64,000 nucleotides of DNA. It comes from Siphlonurus alternatus. Its lineage: Eukaryota > Arthropoda > Insecta > Ephemeroptera > Siphlonuridae. This document shows, piece after piece, positions 25,141 through 38,656 of this stretch. How positions within the stretch are numbered: the stretch's first letter is position 1; each line of letters opens with the position of its first letter. A program made the position numbers and the translations under genes. The notes under the pieces were generated by a model, which ran no database searches, was not told the origin of the DNA, and saw only the letters and a list, made by a program, of their open reading frames with translations. The stretch is taken from NCBI GenBank assembly GCA_949825025.1, contig OX463778.1, positions 20,924,196 through 20,988,195 on the forward strand. Direction: 5' to 3'.

Positions 25141-25491
25141 TTTCACTAAATTTGAATGATGACGTTAATAACAAGTCATATAATGAACACTTACGTGAAT
25201 GGACTGCCAGCAATGTTTTTCATTTGCCATATGGGCTAATTTTTATTTAGGGGGAAGGGGGACAAAGAAATATTTTATTAAACACAAATAGTGTACATCC
25301 TGTATATGCCATGATATAAAATTAGTACATAGAAACCACAAAGGGGTATAGTGACTATTTTTTTTGTGTGTGTGTGCACTAATAAGTTTGAAATTTGAAT
25401 GTAGAAGAGAAATGAAGAGATATTATTTGGATACAGTGTCTAATTAGTGCAAATTATTTATTATTTCTTTTATGCATGTTGACCGCCACAT
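25141..25491. other. AT-rich spacer
   Basis: Contains a short GT run near 25365-25376. Nothing else supportable. Confidence 0.5.
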
Positions 25492-25692
25492 AAGGTGGAT
25501 TTCTATTGACAACAACCGCGATGCGACGCGATTTTGACGCAAAAGCTGTAAAATCATATGCGGCGAGCGAATTCGCCGGGCTACCGCAGCGAATATTGTG
25601 TTAATTCCGATGCTCTTTTTTTAATCGCCAAATATGGCTGCCAATGGTGGACATTATTCGCGTGGATATCGCCCATGAAAATCCGCCGCCTT
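25492..25692. mobile_element. MITE family E, copy 2
   Basis: Ends AAGGTGGATTT and AAAATCCGCCGCCTTA are inverted. The interior repeats the ordered motifs of the copy at 11342-11548 (GATGCGACGCGATTTTGAC, CAAAAGCTGT, CATATGCGGCG, ATCGCCAAATATGGCTGCCA). Overlapping open frames on both strands are incidental to the GC-rich core. Confidence 0.7.
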
Positions 25693-28620
25693 AATGCTGC
25701 AACTGTTTGTGCAATTGAGAGTTGCGGGTTGACTATATACAGGGGCATGCAGTATCTTGACATTTAATTATATTTCAAGGAGTTTGAATTTAGTTAAATA
25801 TGGATTCAGTGTTTGATCCATGTCTATAGTGCTTAATTTTCATTTTAAATTTTCATAATTATTTTTTTCTATATTTCTGAAAAGAAAAATAATAATTAAG
25901 GTAAAAAAAAAAACATTTTAACGCTATTTATGATCGTAGATACAACTCTATACTCAACTTTTTACAACACAATAAAGAAAATAATAAAAATACTACTTTT
26001 TAAAAAAAAAGTTAATTAAGATAACAAAAAAGAGAGCCCTCTTTGTATAATAAGTACACGTTCTTTTTTTTATATTTAGATGATTCTAAATTGTATTAAC
26101 TTAAAATGAATGGATGAAATTTAAATCCTTGTGCTTAAATAAATAGTGTGCACACTGTTGGGTATATAGCTAGCAAGTCAGTCGGTTATATGTTGGTATA
26201 TATAGAGTATAGGGCAAGCCAGTGAGGTGTAAGAAATAAATATTCGAGGTAAGCTTCTTCTTGAGATAAAGCAGAAGATTTAACACTTTGCCCCCGCGTT
26301 TTAAACTATTAAGGTCTTGCCCTGTTTGTTCCAAAAGAACAGCAACACTAAACCAAATTACAACACTGGAGAATTTCTCGTAAGCAAAAACAAATGCATG
26401 AACGTAACTTAATTGAGAAATATTTCATAATAAGATGAAAACACTTAAATTAATTTAGATTTATTAATGTTCATTTTTAATTTATATCTTTAATGTACTT
26501 TTTTTTTAATAATTTAAAAATTTTATTTCATCAACACTTAAATTAAATTTGAATTTGTACATAAATGTACAAGAGTAGATTTAATCGAGAAAGAGGTTTC
26601 AATATAAAAAATATTAATTTTTCCCGCGGTTTTATATGAAGTAGTTATGCGAAGTAGTTATTCATTTTGTTAATGTGCCTTTTGGATGAGAGAAACTTTT
26701 ATGATAGTTAAATATTTTCTAGTTGCATACAACAAGGTGTGGAAATGTAAAACTTTAAGTGCATTTTGAGTAAAAAATAAAATAAAATGGAATGAAATGA
26801 AATGACAGCTTATTCAAATTTAATATTCTTAAAATTCAAAATCATGGCATCAAAATAAATGCTGTGTCCAACTTTTTATGACCAATTCTGTATACAAGGC
26901 AATAAATATAATTATTACAATAATTAATAATCTTAAGTTTTCCTAACCATTAATTTATTGAGAAATAAAGTTCGACCCACACTCTCCCTCTCCAACTCTC
27001 TCTCCCTCTCTTTTTATGAAAACTGAAATGTCTTCAAAAATATATTATGCATGCTACATAATACAATTATAAAATTTTATTGTTTCGTTTATTTAATTAC
27101 TATATACAGTCACGACATTATATAGACAAATAAAAACATTTTAGCACCAAAAACATATTAAAAATAAATTCAAAAACTTATTTTTTTATAAGTTTGGTAA
27201 CGTTTTATTTTCTTTATTATAGAAGTGGGTCACGCTCTAGAAGTTAGCTTCAACTCCAAGAAGACTGAAAGGGGGGGGGGGGCAACTGAATGGACTGCTC
27301 GATCTCGTCGAGAATAAAGAATTGCGTCATTACCTCATTATCACGCTTGACTCCATCTTCTTTAACGCCTTTGGATTTTCTGCAAAAACGTCTTACACTA
27401 TTCAGTCTTCTAAAAAGCATTTCTTACATCATGATTACAAAAAAAAAAAAAAAAAAAAAAGTTTTATATCTTTATAATGTTCTTGATGATATTCAATGTT
27501 AATGATGTGAAACGAAGTTTTAAATTAATTTGATATTTGATTATTATTTTTTTTGTAAAAATAAATAAAAAGTTTTTGATGTCAAGCATATATCCACTCT
27601 GCTCTCTCTTCAAGAAGCTTACAAAGTCAAATTCATGTTATTTTTATATAATAGAGGATTTACTTTTTATAAAGCAGAACACTTGAAAATGTAAATATAT
27701 TACCAAAGTCAAACAAGATAACAAAATTGGTCTAACATATAAAATATATTTTTTTATGTATCCTGTATATACATATATAGAGGTAGATTTATTGCTTATT
27801 GATTCAGTCTTATTATTATGATATTTTATACAGAATTATTTTATATTTAATGATAAAATATTAGACTTTCCATATTTTTTTATCATACTTAACTCCCATA
27901 CACTTTCAATATAATATAAAATATACAATTATATGTATTTGAATGTATAAATATATACATATAAATGTGATTTCCATTTTATGTAGTTTGTTAAATAATT
28001 AGTGTTCAATTAATAATAATAACTATAAATAATAAATGATATATAATATAATTATGTAGACTCATAAATTTAATTAAAAACGATATGGGTTACAATTGAA
28101 TTTTAAAACGTAAACACTACACAGTAAATAGATTTGTTTAACAAGAAATCTTAGCCTTTTAAATGGGTGATATAATTCAACAGTGACAAGATGCCTTATA
28201 GACGTACCCGCATCTATAGCATATCAAGTCCAGATGTGAAAAAAGTTTTTTGTAACCTAAAGGTCAGATTCTTTGTAAAAAATTGCCATCTACTTAAAAA
28301 TTTAACTTCGACAAAATGTTAATAATTTTGATGTGTGCATAATTTTCTCCCTCAAACGCATGGTCTTGTTTTTATTACTAGTTTTTAGCTAAGATTTTTT
28401 AAATTATGTTACTATTTTGAGAAGTCAATCGTTAAATAATTTTTTTAATAAGACGACTACTTTTTATTTCTATATATTCTGTGTAAATTTTTTAAATTAT
28501 ATATAAAAAAAAACGATATAAAAATAAATACTGTTGAATTGTTAAATTAAAGGAAACAAATAATAGTAAAAAACGTTCATTGGTACGTGTATGTTCCTAT
28601 GAAGCAAACTATTGTCACCT
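25693..28620. other. AT-rich non-coding stretch
   Basis: No coding gene is recognised. Around 26160-26250 there are two TATATA boxes, a TCAGTC initiator-like string and, at 26249, a donor-like GAG/GTAAGC, which together could mark a short non-coding first exon (weak). A G-run at 27271-27281 and a poly-A run at 27440-27460 are present. Confidence 0.4.
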
Positions 28621-28970
28621 TATATAAGAGAGGTTTGAGAGAGGGAGAGGGGGGTTTGAGCAGCCATCTCAAGCTCCCGATAGAAACTCTCTTCTCGATC
28701 TAACAATGCTATGCCACAGGATTGTGGGAGTACAACCCAATTACCGCCTCTTTCTCCTCCACTTCGACTGCGGGCCTCCAACTACCCCATTAGCGGCTCT
28801 CCCCCATCCAAGAAGCCACAGCCAACTCACCCCCATCTTCTATGTGACCTTATATGCTTGCCAGCAACCCCCACTATCGGACCAACGTCCTTCCTGTCTG
28901 CATCGACTTCAATTTACAGACGTTCAATCGATTTTATCGTACACTTCTAACCTCAATTGCCATTGAGATT
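28621..28970 (+). promoter_or_regulatory. Possible TATA-containing promoter / GC-richer transcribed island
   Basis: TATATAAG at 28621-28628 is followed by a GA-rich stretch and about 300 bases with clearly higher GC than their surroundings. Two overlapping plus-strand frames of about 80 codons run through it. They are Pro/Leu-rich and match no family I recognise. No good initiator sits 30 bases after the TATA. This could be a lineage-specific gene, a non-coding RNA exon or an old repeat. Confidence 0.25.
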
Positions 28971-31900
28971 TTCACTCTCGCCCACTCTTTTTATAGATAT
29001 ATACTCTTTTTTTTTACCAATATAGTAGTAATGTATTTTATGAATCGGTCAACCATTTTGGATAAATGAACAGATTTTGATCGAATCTTAACTCAACTGG
29101 AATATAATTGCATTGAAATTTGTATGGTGACATATTGTGGTTGACGGAGGGATGCGTGTTTAAAATATTGATAAGCAATGAAATGAATAAGATATTTATA
29201 TACTTTAGATATAAATTTGATTTTTTATCATGAATTCATTGAAATAAAAATTGTTTTATTTCTTTGTTTCTATTATTGTGAATAATTAATTATTATATTG
29301 TACACTGTTATATATTTTTAAAAGTCAATTTACAATATTTGTTTTTTCTCATCTAATTAATATGCAATTATTTCAAATAATATACATACTAATAAAGGAA
29401 TGCTCTTTCCCATGTCATAATCTCTGTATTAAGTTTAGTATTACATTGTTTAATTATATATTGAATAATATATACAGTATGTGTCATTCATTTCATGTCG
29501 TAGATTTCAAAGGCTAAAAAATTATATTTCATGATGCATGATTAAAATTTTCATCATACAAAATAAGTTTTGCGAGCAAAAAATTCTAAAATTATTCAAA
29601 AGTTTATATAAATATATTATATTTGTTCATTACAGTCGCAGTACTTACCTATACTGTACTTAGTATACATCATGAATATAATTACCCCTACTTTAATTGA
29701 AGGCATTGTAATGTAATTTAGATTTTATTAATGGTTGCTCCCAACAAATCTGCATCTCTTGCAACTGGAGTAACGTTTGAAAATTTTGAAATATACCGGT
29801 GTATAAACGACACCAGTTTTAAATTTTTAGACTTCCTGAAACAAATTATCAAACTAAGATTGTCTGATCTGTGGTAAACAAGAGTGGATTTAGAAACATA
29901 TTTGAAAAGGTGTACATCACTAAATCATTTATATTACTGTACTCAGAACTCAAGTGCTTACAATTTTGCATATTTTACAGGATAAAAATTTCATTCTGTA
30001 AATTCAACACATTTTTCCAACGGTACTTTTAATTTATAACACGACAAACATTAATATGCGGTATTCAGTCAATAGGTAACCTTAATGAGTTTCTAAGTTA
30101 ACATATTTTATAAACTATACACCATAAAAACTCATTTAGTTTAAAAAAAAAAGTATAATTTAAATAATAACTATAGAATATATTAAAATATTTATAAAAT
30201 GTAAATTATTGAAATTGATATTTAAATTCATATAATGACTAGAACATTATTATTTTCCATTGTACAGCTGGAAATGGTGTATAAAATTGCATTATATTTC
30301 ACAGTTAAATTCCACATAACAATAAAGCTGATGGCTCGCCAACACGACAATAAAGCTTTAATGTTCATTACGCAACGTCGTCCTCTATTTGACAACAATG
30401 GTCATTGGCAGTCATGATTAAATACCTTAAATGGAATGCAAGTTACATTTCATGTACATCATTATATATGCAAATTTGTACCTCGTGTGTTGGCTGCATT
30501 ACAAAATAAGCACTTAATTTATATTCGGAATTTTTTTAATGTACAGAAAAATGGAAAAAAAATATGTATTTAATTTGAGATATAATGAATGACTTTATGT
30601 TTGAATAATATTTAAATGGAAAGAAAATTATGTTTACGGCAGAAAAATTTCTATGGATTTATTTTCATTTTATTGAAGGAATTTTAGTTTAATAAGTTTA
30701 ATATGCAATATAATAATATTTTATTATTAATACATATTATATCTAGAATTCTAGATTATGTTTATTATAATATATTATATTATTATGTTCTTTTGTCCCT
30801 CAAAATTTTAATAGATATTTCTGTATTAATAGTTTAAATATATAATTGGTATATTTACTTTATTGCGTTTGTCCTTTTTATGTATTGAATTATACGTGTG
30901 CTCCATAATAATAAAGTAAGGGGTAAAATTTTAAAATATTAAATGCCTACAGTTTAAATTGAATTTTAATATTGAATTTTAAATTTTTTATGCAGAATTA
31001 TATTTTTATTTATTTGCTGATTTTTAGATTATTTGTGAATGCACAAAAATTACCATAACATGAGCATTTTTTACCAACAATAAAATTAAGATCAATAATA
31101 CAATCAGACTTTGCGTATATTTTAAATACTTTTGGCATGTTCTACAAAAGACACTCTTTTGCCATAAAGATGTTTTTTAATTGTGTCAAGAAAATTAATA
31201 TGGTATTGATTTTTAGATTTTATATTTAATATTAGTATGATTTTTTTTATATAAAATCTGAAATCTGTTTAAAAAAAATAAAAACTCCCTAATTTTGACT
31301 CTAACTCTAATTTCTAACTTTGTAACTTTGAATCTGTAGGTATATAATATTTATGGTTATCACTGTTATATCAGTTTATTTTAGACATATAACGACATGT
31401 ATATTATTATTCATTCTCATAATGTTTTATGTTTTCCGTGAACCATATTTTTTAATATAGGAAAGTGCATGTCGGAAATTCTCCCCTCGTTCTGTATATT
31501 TCTTGTGCAGTCAAAGTGATAATAAATTTATAGTCGACGACTTGTCTGAATTTCAAACTTGTGTAGTTTTGCCCAAGTTAAAACTCGATGGCTTGTCTCA
31601 ACTTGACCTCACTTTCAAAGAAACCAAAAATCTTGTTCGCTCCAGTAAACTTACAGATACGCAGAAGTGATATGCTGGGGGATATCCAAGTCAGAGCTGT
31701 CATAAATGGGGACTTTTGATTTAATTTGGCTACTACATGACAGCTACTTAACAGGATAAAACAATGTTTTTCCACGAGATGTCAAGCAGTATTGGTTAAT
31801 TAAGAAACATTACCCAACTTATTATTCAAGATTCTTATTTCCCGAGAGTTGCTAAGATGTTTAATTCAATGCCTCTCCCTTGTGTAATGTAGTTATTTAA

Positions 31901-34833
31901 AAATTTTATATTACAAAGGTTTATCCGTTACTGAATTATTTTAGGCTTCTACTTTTTATTTTTGTATATATTGTATAATATATATTATTAATCTATTTTC
32001 TATATTATTGTTTTATTAGGTGAATATACACTGTATAGTGATTAGGTTGCTTTCTGCAGCCATTTCTATTTGCCCCATAGGCTCTCATGTTTTCTCTTTA
32101 TTGTATTTTCAGCCTATGAAAGATTTAATAAAATAAACTGTATTTTGGTGCGTAATTTAACGTTTATAGCTTTATACCAATACATAATTTATATTCGAAT
32201 TTTTGGTGTTTTTTACAATTGCATGGCAGCATGGCACACTGATATACAACGTTATTATGTACAGTACAACCAGTACAACATATGTGAGAATGAACAAAAT
32301 CGCATCGGAGATAATCTTACGTATGTTGGTTTCGCATGGTACTCTTATAAGTGAACACACTGAATTGGAAAAATAAACACAATATATTATATTTTTTATT
32401 ATGTTCCGAGTTCATTATAAAGTATCATAGCATGAATATTTTAATACATGACGAAAAATTTAATGCAAAATTTTAAATTGAAATACGAACAATTAGAAAA
32501 AAAGTCCTGTTTTTTTTGTATAAGATTTCATAATAGCTACTTAAATATAGCTTTTTACATTAATGACAGATTATTATTAAGTTTCCTTTGTTAGAGTCTT
32601 TTACATTCATGTTATAGTCATGTATGAACGTGCTTAGCTTATATATAGGTATACAACTTTTGATACAATAATGCATGAACGTGGGTGTAGAGCTGGTTAC
32701 AAAGCAACATTAGCAAGGCTAATGACATTACGTTATGAACGTAATGTCAAAATAATTAAATGTAAACCTAAATAACAGGAAAAACTTGAGTTAACAGATA
32801 ACGTAATTTTTGGAAAGTAAATTTGAGTAATTAATCTGGAACGTCCCAATAAAGTCATCTCCATGACAATGTCCACAAACAGCATAACATTCGTTCTATC
32901 CCAAAGTGTACAAATAGAAAAATAGATCAGAGTGGAAAAATGTATATCATTTTATCGATCCGCATTCCGCATGCTTTTTCCCCTTTAATTCTTATTGAAA
33001 AATATACATCTCCCCTTCCATTGAGTACTCTGTCCTACTCTCTACAAGTATAATATACCGCATGAGATTCATTATTGCAAACATCAATTTTGTAGAAAAG
33101 TCAATAATTGAAGTCGTATATACGTCGTCTCAGGTATATAAATTTACCTTTTTTTTTTGTACCAAGACATTTTATTTTTATCACATTATTGGAGTTCGAT
33201 TACGGCACGTCTCTGTACAAAGCACATGTGTAATTTACATCGTCAATTGTGCATGTAACGTATATCTAGTCTGCATGCAAGTCGATGCAACCTATATTAG
33301 CTTAGTGTACCGGACGTAATGGTAAAATTTAAGACTTTAAAAGTAACATGAAAGAAAGCACCAGGGTATGGAAAATGATGATGTAACAATGTATAGTACA
33401 ATCTCATGTCTTTATATCGATATCAAGTCATGTTGTTTACAAGCAAGACTTCTCAGACACTGAAAATGTCTTTTCATGCTTATCTTTCTTCTATTACAAA
33501 TATACACTATAAGAAATTTTTGGTAAATATTATAACATGAAACTAATATTTAAAATATAACAAGAAAGAAATTATAATTTTAAGTGCGTTTAATTAAAGA
33601 AGGGACTCTTAGTTTTTGTGCAAATAAAATAAAATGAAATCTATATCAGTATTTTAGTATTTTGTTTTATTAAAATATAAATATATGACATAACGTATTA
33701 TTATTATAAAAGTTATAGCAATAGAAAAAAAAAGGTTGTTTATACATTCGAAGCGGAAAATAAATGAACATTTACAAGTTTAAAGACATTTAGAGAAAAT
33801 CTTGTACATTTCATCACAATCAGTTATGAAAATATTTAATTTATATTTCAAAAAGTTTCAAATTTTCTTAACTTGTTAAACTTTATGTAGACTATGAATA
33901 GAAAGAGATATATAAAAAAATGTACTTCTTTTTAAATTAAACCAAAGATGAGGTCATTTGAAAAAAATATATATATGTATCATTCTTTTCATTTCTTTAA
34001 ATTTTCATTATTTTCCCTGTAATATAAAATTAAAATGATGCTGAATACAATTTGTCCTCACTATTATATAACTATAATGTGTGTATTTTATTTGACAGTG
34101 TATATCAATTTACTGACCTCATGTTACCAATGCTTTTGTATCAAAATGGGATTTTAGATGTGAGTTACAATGTTACAAACTTCCATAAATATAAACTAGT
34201 TTCGTAATATACAACAAATTGATATATATATATTTTTTTTTTTACAGGACAACATTTTTTTCAATGATTCTGTAATATTTTTATACGATACTATTTAAAA
34301 AAAAATACAACACATTGCTCTTTATAGCATCAAATGATTATGCTTAACAAATATATGTGATTATATTACTACACATTTAAATATGTACATTCATGTCATT
34401 AAATAATGAATTTTTTACATTGCACCTATAAAAAATGATAACAGTTGAAATTGGGCGTGAAAAATCATATATTTTTTTTTAATTTATAATTGTTTTATTG
34501 CTTATAGATTATACAAAATAATATAAGTACGTCAGATATATTATTAAACCACAGGTAATTTGAAATTGCGTAATGCAAAATCTTTTTAAAAAAACAAGCA
34601 AACAAACAAGACAAAAAAACTATAAAAAATATTGACTATACTTTGTATTATTTACATATTATTACAACTATAAATTTAAATCAGGATACTTTTTAGCAAA
34701 TAATTTAAAAAAAATGTAAAATTTTAATTTTAAATTTTAAAAATACAATTCCTTTTAAAGATATTTACATAATACTAGAGAGGTAAATTACAATTTGTAA
34801 ACTAGAGTAAATTTTGCTTGATAAAAGCAGGGT
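28971..34833. other. Long AT-rich gene desert
   Basis: Almost 6 kb with no supported gene, RNA, MITE or long simple repeat. Frames in the 60-95 codon range (for example 32070-32354, 33062-33319) are AT-rich, lack family signatures and are not reported as genes. Confidence 0.5.
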
Positions 34834-35035
34834 GGTTACTTAGATATTTACATTCGCCAGATTGGTCGGAAGGTCGAGGGCTTGCTTGCAGTCTCTCTCA
34901 TTATCCTGCGGTCTACAAGGGTCGACGTGCCTGCTTGCTCGCTCGACCACGCCACAGCTGCTGGTCTGCTGATTATTAGCCACGCGGATGCCACCACACG
35001 ACTCTAGTATAGACCATCCTCTTACCACCTAAAGT
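34834..35035 (-). other. GC-rich island with open minus-strand frame, possible exon
   Basis: About 200 bases of roughly 55% GC inside a 75% AT region. On the minus strand a 62-codon frame (35028 to the stop at 34840) spans the whole island, with six Cys and no low-complexity bias. A CTTTAG acceptor-like string precedes it, and candidate AATAAA signals lie in the AT-rich sequence beyond the stop (TTTATT near 34493 on plus). It could be a terminal coding exon of an unrecognised gene, a non-coding exon or a conserved regulatory element. No homology is recognised. Confidence 0.25.
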
Positions 35036-36367
35036 ACGTTACTTACCCTTAACTTGGTATTAAATTGGTAAAGAGAGTATTTCCAATTTTAACCTCAAAA
35101 TATCAAATCTAATTGTTTAAGTAAAAATTTGATTTTTTTTTTTTTTATTTAAGGAATTAAAGCAAATTCAATGATATGAAAATGATTAGATTGTGGTAAA
35201 GGTCATTGCTCTTTATATGTTAAATTTTTAGAGGTCATAAAATTGACCCTTTTTTTTTTTTTTTTTTTGTTCTTGGTAAAGGTCCAAGAAGTAATGCTTG
35301 AGCTCAATTGACCTCTTAACTTCTTATCAATTTAGCTAATAGTTTGTTTTTTTTTTTTCATTGAATATTCTTCTATAAAATTTAGTTCAAATTCATTTTT
35401 TTATGTCACTTAAGACTTGTACGTGATCTTACAGCTTGACAAATACAAGGTTGTATCGTGAGGTAAATAATAAAACAAAGTTGGTAAGGAGATATTTTGC
35501 ACGTACCCAACTACACGCAATAAATATAATATTTTCTATTATTTTTATTAGAAGTTAGAATCTCACTGATAAAGTGGAGTACAAAAAAAAAAATCAAATT
35601 CAAAACTTTATCAAATTTCTTCATTTAGCTTTTCAGTATGACGGCTCACAAGTAATTAAAATAATTGCAACTAAATATTAAATCAATGCATCACAAAAGC
35701 ACATGACACGAATATAATGTAATAATATATCAATGTTTTATTTTATACAATGATATTAAAATATATCCACATACAAAAATTATTTAATTTAGTAATATAG
35801 ACCAATGAAATTTTAGAATTCTTTACTTGGGGAGGGGGGGGAGGAAGGGGGTGTAAAATTTATATAATCAAATGTAATGTAAAATTATAATTGTGGAATT
35901 ACAATAAAACAGTTGAAATTGAAATGATAAATTATAATACAATGAATTGGTAGATCTTTTATTTATATAAGAGAAGTTAAAATTTAATATTATCAGGGAA
36001 TAACATAATCTGTTCCCTGCATGATATTATACAGCATATCTATGGCATCGAGTTCTCTCATTATATTTTATACAATATTTATGACATCCAACAATGAATT
36101 ATAATCTTCTTTGAATATACCAATTTAATAATATGCTCGAAATACATACATAATACATTATGTTTTCTTTACATCACTTATGAAACAATACCATAATTTT
36201 ATAATAAAATGTATTACAAAAATAGATGATAATAACCCTTATTGTCTTTCGTTATAGTTGAAGTGAATTGAGAGATTTTTAAAAATAGCTTATAATTAAT
36301 ATAATTAAGCTCACTGGCTTCTATATAATTATAGATATAATTATAAAAACACATACACACAGCCTAC
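35036..36367. other. AT-rich non-coding stretch
   Basis: A G-rich run at 35828-35851 could form a G-quadruplex. Otherwise nothing supportable. Confidence 0.5.
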
Positions 36368-36567
36368 TAAATTAAATTAAATTAAATTAAATTAAATTAA
36401 ATTAAATTAAATTAAATTAAATTAAATTAAATTAAATTAAATTAAATTAAATTAAATTAAATTAAATTAAATTAAATTAAATTAAATTAAATTAAATTAA
36501 ATTAAATTAAATTAAATTAAATTAAATTAAATTAAATTAAATTAAATTAAATTAAATTAAATTAAAT
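36368..36567. repeat. Perfect (ATTAA)n pentanucleotide array, about 40 copies
   Basis: About 200 bases of uninterrupted ATTAA repeat. The only changes are at the 3' edge, where the unit becomes ATTGA. It lies about 20 bases from a lone MITE arm. The unit differs from the usual arthropod telomere repeat TTAGG, so it is an interstitial microsatellite. Confidence 0.97.
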
Positions 36568-36585
36568 TGAATTGAAACCATTTAT

Positions 36586-36690
36586 TTTTAGTTTTAAAAA
36601 AAATGAAAAAATCAGAGTAGCATAATTTTGCACCCTCTATCCTTTCTGCAATAAAAATTTTTAAGGTCGGTTCTCCATTTATATATTTCT
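36586..36690. mobile_element. Solo right arm of a family A/B MITE
   Basis: Contains AAAATCAGAGTAGCATAATT, TTGCACCCTCTATCC and TTTCTGCAATAAAAATTTTT, then AAGGTCGGTTCTCCAT. These match the inverted right arm of family B. No left arm is present: the pentanucleotide array occupies that side. Confidence 0.65.
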
Positions 36691-37698
36691 TTATCTTTGA
36701 TTAAAATCAACAACAACTATACTAAAATTTATTAAATATAAAATATTATTACCAAGTTTTTTTTAACTGTTTTATTATATAGGACAAATTTATTATAATA
36801 GAGCTATAATTTTTCATAATACAGTCTCCTGTAATTCAAACCACAATAATGTATTCCAAGTCCGTGCTGCATGTACTAAGTACCATACTACATTACTTTT
36901 TTCTATATTATAATGGCATAATTCGTTATTACTCATATACCAGGTTACTGCCAACATGGCAGAATCTTTTAGCTATGAATTTTAAGTAGCAATCACACGA
37001 GAGAGAAAAACGACAAGGAAGAGGTGGGGGTACAAAATTAAGATTGGTTTATAAACTTTTTATAGCATGAAAAATTAATGGAAAAAAAAGTCTTAATAAA
37101 AGATGTAGAAAAAAAAAAAAACATAAAAAATTAAATTTTACCTTTTTTTCCCCCGATAATATTATGTGTTAGATTTTTAAAGCGTAAAAATGTATTTTGT
37201 TAATTTTTTAGTCAATATCTAATTACTTTTTTTATATGCGTAGTAAAATGTATAAAATTATAATCTTATTGCAAGAACATTTTTTTATAATTTATGTTAT
37301 GACGCGAGCAAAAATTATTATTGCTGTAACTATATAATTATGCTACTTTATAATTCATATCATAATAATTTCAATGAACCAAAACAATAAATAAATTTGT
37401 ATAGAAGCATAAAATTTTATCAGACATAATAATTTTCGTGTCACAGAATCTGGAATTAAATTCCAATCTTAATGAAAACAGGATATTTATAATGTTTGCA
37501 CATGCAAAAATTAATATTATCAAGTGAAAAAGAATAATTATATTTACAAAAATTGTATGCTTCTTTAATAATTGCATGCCAAAGTAAAATATTTTAAATT
37601 GCAATTAAGTTTTTTAAGGATTTCTCATCATCATTCCATTGATTAGATGAATACCATTAATACATACGTCGTATTTATCAATTAACGACTTGATTATA
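36691..37698. other. AT-rich non-coding stretch
   Basis: No supported feature. Confidence 0.5.
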
Positions 37699-38017
37699 AT
37701 AGAGTATTGACCTCAAAATTTTTTATTGCAGAAATGGATAGAGCGTGCAAAGTTATGCTACCCTGATTTTTTTCAGATTTTTTAGAGACCGGGAACTTTT
37801 TTTAAAAAATTATTGAAAGTTCTTTTTGTGACGTCACGAGACGCCGTTCCTTAAGAAAAAGATAGGACTTGCCGCCGCGTGACGTCACAAAAAGAAAATT
37901 CAATAATTTTTTAAAAAAAGTTCCCGGTCTCTAAAAAATCTGAAAAAAATCAGGGTAGCATAACTTTGCACGCTCTATCCATTTCTGCAATAAAAAATTT
38001 TGAGGTCAATACTCTAT
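37699..38017. mobile_element. MITE family B, copy 3, near-perfect hairpin
   Basis: A 319-bp element whose arms of about 135 bases are inverted copies with only a few mismatches. Ends are ATAGAGTATTGACCTC and GAGGTCAATACTCTAT. Each arm has GCAGAAATGGATAGAGCGTG and GCTACCCTGATTTTTTTCAG, then GAGACCGGGAAC. Paired TGACGTCA octamers lie at 37829-37836 and 37880-37887. It is the best-preserved family B copy, so probably the youngest. A transcript across it would fold into a long double strand. Confidence 0.9.
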
Positions 38018-38446
38018 TGATAAACTTTATAACATTAAACATCATGAAACAGTGTGCTGGCAGAAGTGATTGAGGATGTTAATCAACATATTTCGTTTCA
38101 TACGTTAATTAAATTAATTATAATATTGAGAGAAATGTTATATATAGCAAGCAACAGTTTCCATTTATAAACGACGTATATTATAATAGATCTCGAGTAT
38201 GTACCACTGGAACGCTAAGCGAGATTGATGATTAGTTGGCTTCAATTAATAAAACACATAATATAATATTTGAGAGAAGACACGTCATATAACACACATA
38301 TATATAAGGTATACTTCGAACGTTATGCATGCAAATTATGAGATTCGTCTACATCAACTAAAAAGAACAACATATATTTATATATTATTATACTGACGAA
38401 ATTAAAAAAAGTGTTTTTAATATATTATATATATACATATATAATA

Positions 38447-38452
<6 letters not shown>
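38018..38452. other. AT-rich spacer
   Basis: Nothing supportable. It grades into the TA array. Confidence 0.5.

Positions 38453-38528
<76 letters not shown>
38453..38528. repeat. (TA)n microsatellite
   Basis: About 76 bases of TA dinucleotide, preceded by imperfect ATATATAC/GTATATAT palindromic sequence from about 38420. Confidence 0.95.
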
Positions 38529-38534
<6 letters not shown>

Positions 38535-38656
38535 TATGTGGGATAATATGTTGCAGAATTAATTCACATTGTCTGTCATCTTGATAGGATTGTATTATTT
38601 TTTTATTTTAAAGTCAAACAAGACCCCTTACTTTCCATCTACACGTATTTGCTATA

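Noticed and set aside
32070..33319. Frames of 62-94 codons in the gene desert
   Set aside because: AT-driven Ile/Phe/Tyr-rich sequences without homology, start context or splice structure.
36368..36567. Telomere-type repeat
   Set aside because: The unit ATTAA differs from TTAGG and related telomere repeats and the array is interstitial.
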